Source: Polaribacter pacificus | Lineage (GTDB): Bacteria; Bacteroidota; Bacteroidia; Flavobacteriales; Flavobacteriaceae | Length of the DNA: 64,000 bases | Assembly: GCF_038024035.1 (NCBI RefSeq) | Contig: NZ_CP150664.1 | Coordinates: forward strand, 620,001 to 684,000 | Reading direction: 5' to 3' | Part shown: positions 34,888 to 42,746 of the stretch, one piece after another | How positions within the stretch are numbered: position 1 is the first letter of the stretch | Layout: every line of letters begins with the position of its first letter | Translations under genes and position numbers: made by a program | The notes under the pieces: generated by a model | What the model saw: only the letters and a program-made list of their open reading frames with translations | Databases searched by the model: none | What the model was told of the DNA's origin: nothing

Positions 34888-35513
34888 GCATTGGCTTTCA
34901 AAAAGTGTTGATTTCCAAACCAATACCCTCTATTTGCACTTAAAGGAGAAGGGTGTCCAGACGTAAAAACAGCATGCTTTTGGGCATCTATATTTTTGCC
35001 TTTTTGCTTGGCAAAACCTCCCCACAATAAAAAAACCAATTCTTTTCTATGGGTAGAAAGCGCATCAATAACAGCAGATGTAAATTGCTCCCAACCTTTC
35101 TTTTGATGACTTCCTGCTTGATGTGCTCTTACTGTTAAGGTTGCATTTAATAAAAACACTCCCTGTTTTGCCCAATTTGATAAATCTCCTGATGAGGGTT
35201 CTCTCTCTGGATACTCTTGAGACAGCTCTTTAAAAATATTCTGCAAGGAAGGTGGATGTGATACATCATCGGTTACAGAAAAGCACAAACCATTAGCCTG
35301 CTTAGGGCCATGGTAGGGATCTTGACCAATAATCACTACTTTAACATCTGTAAAATCACAGGCAGAAAATGCGGCAAAAATTTGATCTTTTGGCGGATAA
35401 CACACTCCCAAATCATATTCAGAATCTACAAAGCTTATCAAATCTTTAAAATAGTCTTGTGTAAATTCTTTTTCTAAAACATTTTTCCATGATTCAGGCA
35501 TATTAACCTCCAT
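34848..35513 (-). CDS. ung: Uracil-DNA glycosylase
   Basis: The 221-residue protein has the catalytic GQDPYHG (water-activating Asp) and the HPSPLSANRG loop (catalytic His), the marks of family 1 UNG. It removes uracil from DNA to start base-excision repair. It converges on the glycosyltransferase with a 40-base overlap. Confidence 0.96.
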   Translation of the reverse strand: MEVNMPESWKNVLEKEFTQDYFKDLISFVDSEYDLGVCYPPKDQIFAAFSACDFTDVKVVIIGQDPYHGPKQANGLCFSVTDDVSHPPSLQNIFKELSQEYPEREPSSGDLSNWAKQGVFLLNATLTVRAHQAGSHQKKGWEQFTSAVIDALSTHRKELVFLLWGGFAKQKGKNIDAQKHAVFTSGHPSPLSANRGYWFGNQHFLKANAYLENVGKESIDW

Positions 35514-35520
35514 ACTTTCT

Positions 35521-35528
35521 TATTTTTG
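35521..35528 (+). promoter_or_regulatory. Candidate -7 box for mutS2; helps fix its start
   Basis: TATTTTTG matches TAnnTTTG. The RNA would begin near 35533, after the TTG at 35526, so translation should start at the next in-frame TTG, 35550. No -33 TTG is found. Confidence 0.4.
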
Positions 35529-35536
35529 CGGTACAC

Positions 35537-35544
35537 CAAAGATA
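35537..35544 (-). promoter_or_regulatory. Candidate -7 box for ung
   Basis: Minus-strand TATCTTTG matches TAnnTTTG, 23 bases before the ung ATG at 35513. It overlaps the divergent mutS2 start region. Confidence 0.4.
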
Positions 35545-35549
35545 GTATT

Positions 35550-37757
35550 TTGACTAGGAATATTTCAGAGAAAACATTACAGGATTTAGAGTTTACCACT
35601 GTGTTAAAACATGTGGCAGACTACAGCAACTCTGATTTGGGAAAAGAACTCATTACAGCCATTAAACCTATTGAAACTCGGGAAACATTAATTGAAGAGC
35701 TTTATAGAGTAAATGAATACCTCTCCTCTTTTATCAATGAAAACAAAATTCCAAATCATCATTTTGATAATATTACGAGAGAAGTTGACACCTTAAAAAT
35801 TGAAAATAGCTTTTTAGATGCAGCTGCTTTTTTAAAGATTGCTTCTGTATCTGAAACAGTCAATGAGTTGTTAGTTTTCTTTCAAAAATTTAACAGCTAT
35901 TTTCCTAATTTACAAATTCTTAGCCAAGAGATAGAAGGAAACACTAGCATTTCTTTAGACATCCATAAAATCATAACTTCTTACGGGGAAGTGTCTAACA
36001 CAGCATCACCGATTTTAAAACAAATCCGAAAAGAAATTAGCACTATCAGAGCTAAGATTGGCGGTAGTTTTACTCGAGACTTAAGCAAATACAGTAGTTT
36101 GGGTTATCTGGATGCAATTAGAGAGACGGTAATAGACAATCATCGTGTATTGGCTGTATTGGCCATGCACAGAAAAAAAGTGAAAGGAAACTTTTTAGGT
36201 GCTTCCAAATCAGGAAACATCGTATATATTGCTCCTCAGGCAACTTTAAATTTTGATAGAGAATTACAAAATTTAGTTTTTGAAGAACAGCAAGAGGTCA
36301 TTAAAATTTTAAAGCAGCTGGCAGAAACCATTAGACCATTTGCACCACTTTTAAAAGATTATCTATCTTATTTAAGTCATCTTGACTGCATCGCCTCAAA
36401 AGCAAAATACGCAAAAGATTTGGCCGCTGTTTTACCAAAAATCAGCAATGAAAAGAAAATTGATTTTCAAAAAGCCTATCATCCTATATTGTGGAAAAAA
36501 AATAAAGAGCAAGGTATTACTACTGTTCCTCAATCAATTTTGCTAAATGAAAAACAGCAAATAATTGTAATTTCAGGCCCTAATGCCGGAGGAAAAAGCA
36601 TCACTTTAAAAACCATCGGGCTTTTGCAACTAATGCTTCAGTCTGGCTTGCTTATCCCTGTCGATGAGCGAAGTGAAACCTATATTTTTGATAGTATTTT
36701 AACGGATATTGGAGACAATCAATCCATAGAAAACCAATTGAGCACCTATAGTTATCGCCTTAAAAACATGCGTTCTTTTTTACGAAAATGCAACCAAAAT
36801 ACACTGTTTTTGATAGATGAATTTGGAACAGGATCAGATCCAGAGTTAGGTGGGGCATTGGCTGAAATCTTCTTAGAAGAATTTTATTATAAAAAAGCTT
36901 TTGGAATCATCACAACCCATTACTCCAATTTAAAAGTGCTGGCCAATGAACTACCCAATGTTACCAATGCCAACATGCAGTTTAATGAAAAAACATTAGA
37001 ACCGCTTTACAAGCTGTTTATTGGGCAAGCAGGAAGTTCTTTTACTTTTGAGGTTGCTCAGAAAAATGGAATCCCATTTAGCTTGATCAACAAGGCAAAA
37101 AAACGTGTTGAAACAGAGAAAATCCGTCTAGACAAGACCATCTCAAAATTACAAAAAGAAAGAAATAGACTTCAAAAAAACTCTGACGAATTAGAGAGGC
37201 AACAAAACAAGGGAAAAGAACATATCGACAGCTTACAAGAAAAAGAACAAAAGATTCAAGATAAGTTAGCCGATTTTCAAGAGTTGTATGACAACAATCA
37301 AAAAATGCTAACCCTGGGTAGAAAAGTTAATGAACTACTGCATCACTATTTTCAAACCAATAATAAAAAAGAGCTTAATAGCAATTTACAAAAGTGGATT
37401 GCCTCTGAAAAAACTAAATACCTTAAGAAAAATCCTGAAAAACCAAAGGGCAAAAAGGAAAAGAAAACACTTGAAATAACAAAACAAAAACAAGTAGAAG
37501 TCTTACAAAAGACAGAAAAAGAGATCTTAAAAAAGGTGGTAGAAGTTCGTAAAGTCAAAAAAATCACCGAAGCCAAAATTGCCAAAGAAAAAGCGGCTTA
37601 TGTCTTTAAAGTTAATGACCGTGTGCGTTTAATTGACGGAAATGCAGTTGGAACTGTTGAGAAAATTGAAAAACAAAACATCTTTATCAATTACGGTCTT
37701 TTTACAACCAAAGCAAAAGTTAGTCAGCTAGAGCTGGTTGAAAAAGCAAAAAAATAG
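35550..37757 (+). CDS. mutS2: MutS2-type protein lacking the Smr domain
   Basis: MutS2 proteins act on recombination intermediates and stalled ribosomes, not on mismatches. From the TTG at 35550 the product is 735 residues. It has a core with GPNAGGKSITLKT (Walker A), LIDEFGTGSDPELGGALAE (Walker B) and THYSNLK, then a long coiled coil, a Lys-rich segment and a KOW-like end (VNDRVRLIDGNAVGTVEKIEK). The usual C-terminal Smr nuclease domain is absent. The longer TTG start at 35526 is disfavoured by the promoter box. Confidence 0.85.
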   Translation: MTRNISEKTLQDLEFTTVLKHVADYSNSDLGKELITAIKPIETRETLIEELYRVNEYLSSFINENKIPNHHFDNITREVDTLKIENSFLDAAAFLKIASVSETVNELLVFFQKFNSYFPNLQILSQEIEGNTSISLDIHKIITSYGEVSNTASPILKQIRKEISTIRAKIGGSFTRDLSKYSSLGYLDAIRETVIDNHRVLAVLAMHRKKVKGNFLGASKSGNIVYIAPQATLNFDRELQNLVFEEQQEVIKILKQLAETIRPFAPLLKDYLSYLSHLDCIASKAKYAKDLAAVLPKISNEKKIDFQKAYHPILWKKNKEQGITTVPQSILLNEKQQIIVISGPNAGGKSITLKTIGLLQLMLQSGLLIPVDERSETYIFDSILTDIGDNQSIENQLSTYSYRLKNMRSFLRKCNQNTLFLIDEFGTGSDPELGGALAEIFLEEFYYKKAFGIITTHYSNLKVLANELPNVTNANMQFNEKTLEPLYKLFIGQAGSSFTFEVAQKNGIPFSLINKAKKRVETEKIRLDKTISKLQKERNRLQKNSDELERQQNKGKEHIDSLQEKEQKIQDKLADFQELYDNNQKMLTLGRKVNELLHHYFQTNNKKELNSNLQKWIASEKTKYLKKNPEKPKGKKEKKTLEITKQKQVEVLQKTEKEILKKVVEVRKVKKITEAKIAKEKAAYVFKVNDRVRLIDGNAVGTVEKIEKQNIFINYGLFTTKAKVSQLELVEKAKK

Positions 37758-37936
37758 CTTCACCAAATTCTAATACACAATTCTTCAATGAGAAACAAGA
37801 ACCTATTGTTTCGTATTCAAAAAGAAATAATCAAAAAGTACATTTATTTACTGATTTCGACTTGCACCCAACAACTGGAAAGACATTAAAACCAATTACT
37901 GAGTATATGATTACAAAATATGTATGCAGTAATTAA
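37757..37936 (+). pseudogene. Start-less open frame; likely 3' remnant of a gene
   Basis: Directly after the mutS2 stop a frame with good amino-acid composition runs 59 codons to TAA: ...EKQEPIVSYSKRN, NQKVHLFTDFDLHPTTGKTL, KPITEYMITKYVCSN. There is no ATG or plausible start before the coherent part. It looks like the C-terminus of a lost protein, perhaps left by a rearrangement that brought in the neighbouring symporter. I recognise no family. A chance frame is possible. Confidence 0.35.
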
Positions 37937-38029
37937 TTTATTTAATTTTCTTAAAATCAGTGATTTAACTTACTTATTCACTCAATTGCGAGAAAAAGAC
38001 TACCTTCATCGGGACTATTAAAAAACTTT

Positions 38030-39544
38030 ATGATTACAAAAATTATCGTCCTAGCAATTTATGTCTCAGTTTTATTCTTAATCGGAATTTTGGCTTCAAG
38101 AAGAGTCAAAAGCATGAGTGATTATTATTTAGGTGGAAAAAAAATGGGCTTTTGGGCGGTTGCATTTTCAGCAAGAGCTACTGGTGAATCTGGCTGGCTT
38201 CTAATTGGCTTAACTGGAATGGGTGCAATGGCGGGCTATTCTGCTTATTGGGTTGTTTTAGGAGAATTACTCGGCGTTTTTATTTCTTGGCAGTTTATGG
38301 CCAAGCTATTTAAAAGACGCTCTGATGCTTTTAAAGCAATCACTATACCCGATTATCTTCAAAGTCACTTTAAGTCTTCTACAAACACACTGCGAATTAT
38401 TTCTGCTTCCGTACTAGTCGTTTTCGTTGTTATTTATGTTGCATCGCAAATGGATGTGACCGGAATAGCATTTGAATCGATGCTTGATATTGATTATCGA
38501 GTTGGTGCTCTGATTGGTTTCTGTATCGTTTTAGTCTATATTTTTATTGGCGGATTTGTTGCAGCAGTATGGTCAGATATGTTTCAAGGAATTTTAATGT
38601 TTTTCGGATTGGTTTTACTGCCAATTGTTGTGTGGTTCTCTATGGATCACGGAACAGGAGTTACAGTAGGGCTAAATGCTATTGACCCAACGCTAACACA
38701 AATAATGGGGAGAAGTGATGACTGGTTGATGAATTTATTTACCATTCTTGGTTTCTCTATGATTGGATTGGGCTTCTTAGGGTCACCACAAGTTTATGTC
38801 CGTTTTATGTCGATTGAAAGTGAAAAAGAGATTGATAAAGGAAAGTGGATTGCATTATTATTTACACTATTGACAGATGCAGCTGCTGTAACCATTGGTA
38901 TTCTTGCTCGAATTTATTTTACATCAGAAGGACAAGACCCAGAAGTTGTATTAGGAAATGGCGGAGAAAATGTTTTAAGCATGATTACCAACGAATTCTT
39001 ACCAACAATTCTAGTCGCAATTTTTATTGCAATTGTGCTTTCTGCAATTATGTCTACCATTGATTCTTTGTTAATTCTTGCTTCTAGCGCTGTAACACGT
39101 GATTTTTATCAGAAAATATTTAGACCCGATTTAAAAGATGAAGACTTAACGAAATTTTCAAGGTTAGTAACTGTTGCTATGGCATTGGTTGCACTTGGTA
39201 TTGCCATTCTATTATACAAATTGTATCCTGATAGACAGGTTTTTTGGATTATGATTTTTGGTTGGTCTGGAATCGCAGCCACTTTCTGTCCAGTCATTAT
39301 TCTTTCTCTATTCTGGAAAGGGTATTCTGAAAAAGGAGCAATTGCCTCCATGATTACTGGTTTTTTATCTGTAATACTATTCAAATTTGTAATCTCAAAT
39401 CTCGAAAGTGTAGGTGCATATTTTATAGAATTAGATGTCCTTGCACCTTCTTTCGTCTTGGCGATGCTTGTAGGGTATATCGTTTCAAAAATGTATCCTC
39501 CAAAGGACCTTAATACTACATCAGACTCTCTAAAAACGGATTAG
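38030..39544 (+). CDS. Sodium/solute symporter (PutP/SSS family)
   Basis: The 504-residue membrane protein has about 13 predicted spans and fits the SSS family, subgroup PutP. It has the DYYLGGKKMGFWAVAFSARATGESGWLLIGL N-terminus and the cytoplasmic ITIPDYLQSHF segment that follows TM2. Proline is the likely cargo, with Na+ coupling. The remnant frame sits just upstream, and an OsmC gene 26 bases downstream. Confidence 0.88.
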   Translation: MITKIIVLAIYVSVLFLIGILASRRVKSMSDYYLGGKKMGFWAVAFSARATGESGWLLIGLTGMGAMAGYSAYWVVLGELLGVFISWQFMAKLFKRRSDAFKAITIPDYLQSHFKSSTNTLRIISASVLVVFVVIYVASQMDVTGIAFESMLDIDYRVGALIGFCIVLVYIFIGGFVAAVWSDMFQGILMFFGLVLLPIVVWFSMDHGTGVTVGLNAIDPTLTQIMGRSDDWLMNLFTILGFSMIGLGFLGSPQVYVRFMSIESEKEIDKGKWIALLFTLLTDAAAVTIGILARIYFTSEGQDPEVVLGNGGENVLSMITNEFLPTILVAIFIAIVLSAIMSTIDSLLILASSAVTRDFYQKIFRPDLKDEDLTKFSRLVTVAMALVALGIAILLYKLYPDRQVFWIMIFGWSGIAATFCPVIILSLFWKGYSEKGAIASMITGFLSVILFKFVISNLESVGAYFIELDVLAPSFVLAMLVGYIVSKMYPPKDLNTTSDSLKTD

Positions 39545-39570
39545 TCTAAACAATTAAAACAATATAAAAA

Positions 39571-40026
39571 ATGGAAAATTCACATATAGAAACTTTTATA
39601 GCTGAAGCACAAGGAAATGGCTGGCCAACAAAAGTTGACATCATTGGCACAGAATGGAACCTTCAATTAGATGAACCTAAAGAAGACGGAGGCTTAAATT
39701 CAGGACCGAATCCTATGCAATACTTTATTGCTTCTTTGGCTGGGTGTCAAAATGAGCAAGCTCAAGTGGTTGCAGAAGAACTTTCTTTGAATATTGAACA
39801 AATCAATATACAAACTGAAATTGATCTTGATCTTTCAGGTTTTATGGGAATGTCAGAGAATTCAAATGCTAGTTATAAAGAAGTACGTCTTAATGCAGTA
39901 GTACTTGGAGAAGCAACGGATGCACAAATAAAAACGATGGGACAAAAAGTAGATGCTCGTTGTCCTATCTTAGCTTTGTTACGCTCTAGTGGTTGTAAAA
40001 TTGAAAGTACTTGGAGAAAAAAATAA
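39571..40026 (+). CDS. OsmC family protein
   Basis: The 151-residue protein is an OsmC/Ohr-type peroxiredoxin-like protein. It has NPMQYFIASLAGCQNEQ (first Cys) and KVDARCPILALLRSSG (second Cys). These enzymes reduce organic hydroperoxides; the YhfA subgroup has unknown substrates. It may be cotranscribed with the symporter. Confidence 0.85.
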   Translation: MENSHIETFIAEAQGNGWPTKVDIIGTEWNLQLDEPKEDGGLNSGPNPMQYFIASLAGCQNEQAQVVAEELSLNIEQINIQTEIDLDLSGFMGMSENSNASYKEVRLNAVVLGEATDAQIKTMGQKVDARCPILALLRSSGCKIESTWRKK

Positions 40027-40037
40027 GCAAGAATTAA

Positions 40038-40064
40038 AAACAGTTTGACTTATTCAAACTGTTT
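40038..40064 (-). terminator. Terminator whose stem begins inside the last codons of the small acidic gene
   Basis: AAACAGTTTGA / TCAAACTGTTT form an 11-bp stem with a CTTAT loop. On the minus strand it is followed by a T-rich tract and covers the final codons of the gene ending at 40050. It may also slow the convergent OsmC transcript. Confidence 0.75.
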
Positions 40065-40274
40065 CATTTCAGTATCGTAAAACTCTCCTGCTTTGTCCAT
40101 TAAATCTGCTACTTCTGTGGCAAGATCTTCTTCGCTTTCACCAGATAGATCATCATACCATTCAATTTCATCATCTTTTAAGTTGATAAGAAAACGTGGA
40201 AAATCTGTATGTAATACAAAGATATCTTCTGGGTAATTGCTGTTGTCTGCTAATAAAAACTTTGGTAATTCCAT
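40050..40274 (-). CDS. Small acidic conserved protein, function unknown
   Basis: The 74-residue protein (MELPKFLLADNSNYPEDIFVL...) is highly acidic with no membrane segment or signal peptide. The sequence NLKDDEIEWYDDLSGESEEDL and a helical C-terminus suggest a real, conserved protein. I know no function. Confidence 0.65.
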   Translation of the reverse strand: MELPKFLLADNSNYPEDIFVLHTDFPRFLINLKDDEIEWYDDLSGESEEDLATEVADLMDKAGEFYDTEMKQFE

Positions 40275-40337
40275 AGGTTAAATTGGGTATATCTTAATGG
40301 ATTAATTTGAATAAATATATAAATAAGTACAAACCTA

Positions 40338-41714
40338 TTAATGGTTTTCTCTTATCAGTTTTAAAGTTAAATAATTAAAACGAATGTACAATAAAATTGC
40401 TGCTGTAGAAAGACCTGCTAACACACCCATCCAAATACCAAAACTACCATACTGTTCTTCTTTTCCAAAGTAAAAACTAATAGGAAATCCAATTACCCAA
40501 TACGAAATAAAAGTAATTATAGTTGGTATTTTTACATCTTGGAGTCCTCTTAGCGCTCCTAACATTACCACCTGAATACTATCGCTAATCTGAAAAATTG
40601 CTGCGGCAATTAAAAGTTGAGAAGCAATACCTACCACTTCTGTATTGTCTGCTAAGTTTTTTAGATCGTTAAAATCTACATAGAGTTTAGGCAATTGTTT
40701 GTGGAATAGAAAAAATAACAGTGCAAAAGTAACAGCAAAAAGTATTGACAATAAAAATATTGAAAAAGCAATCCTTCTTAGTTCCTTGAAGTTTTTTAAG
40801 CCCTTTTGATTTCCTACTCGAACCATAGATGCAACACTAAGTCCAGTGGCAACCATAAAGGTCATAGATGACAAGTTTAAGGCAATTTGATTGGCTGCCT
40901 GTGGATTTTTACCAAGCAATCCACTAAGCCAAATAGCAGAGGTGAAAATGGCAACCTCAAAAAACATTTGCATGGCACTTGGAGTTCCTAAACTGATAAT
41001 CTTTTTAATCATAAAAGTATCGAGCACAAAAAACTTAATTTTGGTTACCATCGCCTTAGAATGCTCTTTGATGCTTAATAGCTTCCACAGGTAAGCAACC
41101 ATGATAAATCGTGATATTAAAGTTCCGTATGCTGCTCCAACGATTCCCATTTCTGGAAAACCAAACTTTCCGAAAATCAATACATAATTTAAAACAACAT
41201 TCACTACATTGGCTAAAATAGTAGCGTACATAGGGTATCTTGTCATGGACAAACCATCACTAAATTGCTTTATAGCCTGAAAAACCACAAGTGGAATCAA
41301 AGAGAATGCAACCAAGTCTAAGTACGGAATCGCCAGTTCAACAACTTCTTCTGGTTGTTTCATTAGGTACATCAAAGGTTTTGCATAAAACACCATCAAA
41401 AACAAAGCGATCCCTAAAGAAGTACATAAAAAGAGTCCATTTTTAAAAGTTGCTTTTGCTTGATCAATATTGTGTGCCGCATCAGCCTCGGCTGTTAAAG
41501 GCGTTATGGCTGTAGAAAAACCGATTCCAATAGACATGGCGATAAACATAAAACTATTTCCTAAGGATACCGCTGCCAATTCTGCAGTACCCAACTGACC
41601 AACCATAATATTATCTACAAAACTAACAAATGTATGTCCCAGCATACCCAACATAACGGGTGCTGCTAATTTTAAATTGTATCTAAACTCTGATGTATAG
41701 TGAGCTAATTTCAA
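40338..41714 (-). CDS. MATE family efflux transporter
   Basis: The protein has twelve predicted membrane spans and MATE signatures: AAPVMLGMLGHTFVSFVDNIMVGQLG and, in the second half, PSAMQMFFEVAIFTSAIWL. No ATG exists at the N-terminus. I chose the TTG at 41714 (458 residues, beginning KLAHYTSEFRYNLKLA), which is where I expect relatives to begin; an upstream TTG at 41771 would add 19 residues. These exporters remove drugs or metabolites using Na+ or H+. Confidence 0.85.
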   Translation of the reverse strand: MKLAHYTSEFRYNLKLAAPVMLGMLGHTFVSFVDNIMVGQLGTAELAAVSLGNSFMFIAMSIGIGFSTAITPLTAEADAAHNIDQAKATFKNGLFLCTSLGIALFLMVFYAKPLMYLMKQPEEVVELAIPYLDLVAFSLIPLVVFQAIKQFSDGLSMTRYPMYATILANVVNVVLNYVLIFGKFGFPEMGIVGAAYGTLISRFIMVAYLWKLLSIKEHSKAMVTKIKFFVLDTFMIKKIISLGTPSAMQMFFEVAIFTSAIWLSGLLGKNPQAANQIALNLSSMTFMVATGLSVASMVRVGNQKGLKNFKELRRIAFSIFLLSILFAVTFALLFFLFHKQLPKLYVDFNDLKNLADNTEVVGIASQLLIAAAIFQISDSIQVVMLGALRGLQDVKIPTIITFISYWVIGFPISFYFGKEEQYGSFGIWMGVLAGLSTAAILLYIRFNYLTLKLIRENH

Positions 41715-41803
41715 GACTACTGTTTTTTTGAGATTGCGAAGATATTCATATTTTTTGGCAATTATTAACAAAAAGGGAATACAATTTATTCGTTAAAAAG
41801 CTG

Positions 41804-41811
41804 TATTTTTG
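41804..41811 (+). promoter_or_regulatory. Candidate -7 box for tpx
   Basis: TATTTTTG matches TAnnTTTG, 20 bases before the tpx ATG. No -33 TTG. Confidence 0.35.
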
Positions 41812-41831
41812 AACACTTAAATTTTAGAACA

Positions 41832-42332
41832 ATGGCTATAATTACGTTAAAAGGAAACAAGATTCAAACTTCTGGAAACTTGGTAGAAATAGGGAAAAAA
41901 GCTCCAAATTTTAAATTGACAGCTACTGACTTATCAACCAAAACTTTAGAAGATTTTAAAGGACATAAAATTATCTTAAATATATTCCCAAGTATTGACA
42001 CAGGTACCTGTGCTGCTTCTGTAAGAAACTTCAACAAAGAAGCCGCAAATCTTAAAAACACAAAAGTATTGTGTATTTCTAGAGATTTACCCTTTGCCCA
42101 GGCTCGTTTTTGTGGTGCAGAAGGCTTAGAAAATGTCATTAACTTATCTGATTTTGGAACTGGTGATTTTGGTAAAGACTACGGTCTTGAAATCTTAGAA
42201 GGCCCTTTGACAAATTTACATTCAAGAGCCATTATTATTGTTGATGAAAACGGAAAAGTAATTTATACAGAACAGGTTCCAGAAATTACAGAAGAACCTG
42301 ATTACGCAAAAGCACTAAAAGCAGTAGAGTAA
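41832..42332 (+). CDS. tpx: Thiol peroxidase
   Basis: Tpx is an atypical 2-Cys peroxiredoxin that reduces hydrogen peroxide and organic peroxides with thioredoxin. The 166-residue protein has the peroxidatic Cys60 in TGTCAASVR and the resolving Cys94 in ARFCGAEG, at the positions of the E. coli enzyme. The dgkA-like gene begins in its last base. Confidence 0.95.
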   Translation: MAIITLKGNKIQTSGNLVEIGKKAPNFKLTATDLSTKTLEDFKGHKIILNIFPSIDTGTCAASVRNFNKEAANLKNTKVLCISRDLPFAQARFCGAEGLENVINLSDFGTGDFGKDYGLEILEGPLTNLHSRAIIIVDENGKVIYTEQVPEITEEPDYAKALKAVE

Positions 42333-42706
42333 TGAAAAACCCAAACGATGGATTTGTAAAAGGAAGACTTCGTAGCATTAAATTTGCGTTTAAAGGAATG
42401 TGGCTTTTGCTTACAACCGAAGACAGTATAAAAGTACAATTTAGCGTGGCTGTTTTAGCAATTATTGCTGGGTTCTATTTTCATATTTCTGCAACTGAAT
42501 GGATGTTTCAATTAATTGCAATTGCATTGGTTTTGGTTGCTGAGGCGATGAATACAGCAGTAGAGAAAATGGCTGATTTTGTACACAAAGACTACCATCA
42601 AAAAATTGGATTCATCAAAGATATTGCTGCCGGAAGCCCTGGTTTTGCAGCTATCATTTCTTTGATCATTGCCGGAATCATATACATCCCTAAAATCATT
42701 AACTAA
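42332..42706 (+). CDS. Diacylglycerol kinase family protein
   Basis: The 124-residue, three-span membrane protein has the DgkA/undecaprenol kinase pattern EAMNTAVEKMADF and KDIAAGSPGFAAII. It phosphorylates diacylglycerol or undecaprenol; which one cannot be told. It overlaps the tpx stop by 1 base. Confidence 0.88.
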   Translation: MKNPNDGFVKGRLRSIKFAFKGMWLLLTTEDSIKVQFSVAVLAIIAGFYFHISATEWMFQLIAIALVLVAEAMNTAVEKMADFVHKDYHQKIGFIKDIAAGSPGFAAIISLIIAGIIYIPKIIN

Positions 42707-42746
42707 TTCTAAGCAAATACGTATATTTACATTATTACTTCATTGA

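Noticed and set aside
37920..38021. 33-residue frame just before the symporter
   Set aside because: Starts with ATG and ends near the symporter, but has no hydrophobic span, no family and overlaps the remnant frame; too weak to list as a gene.
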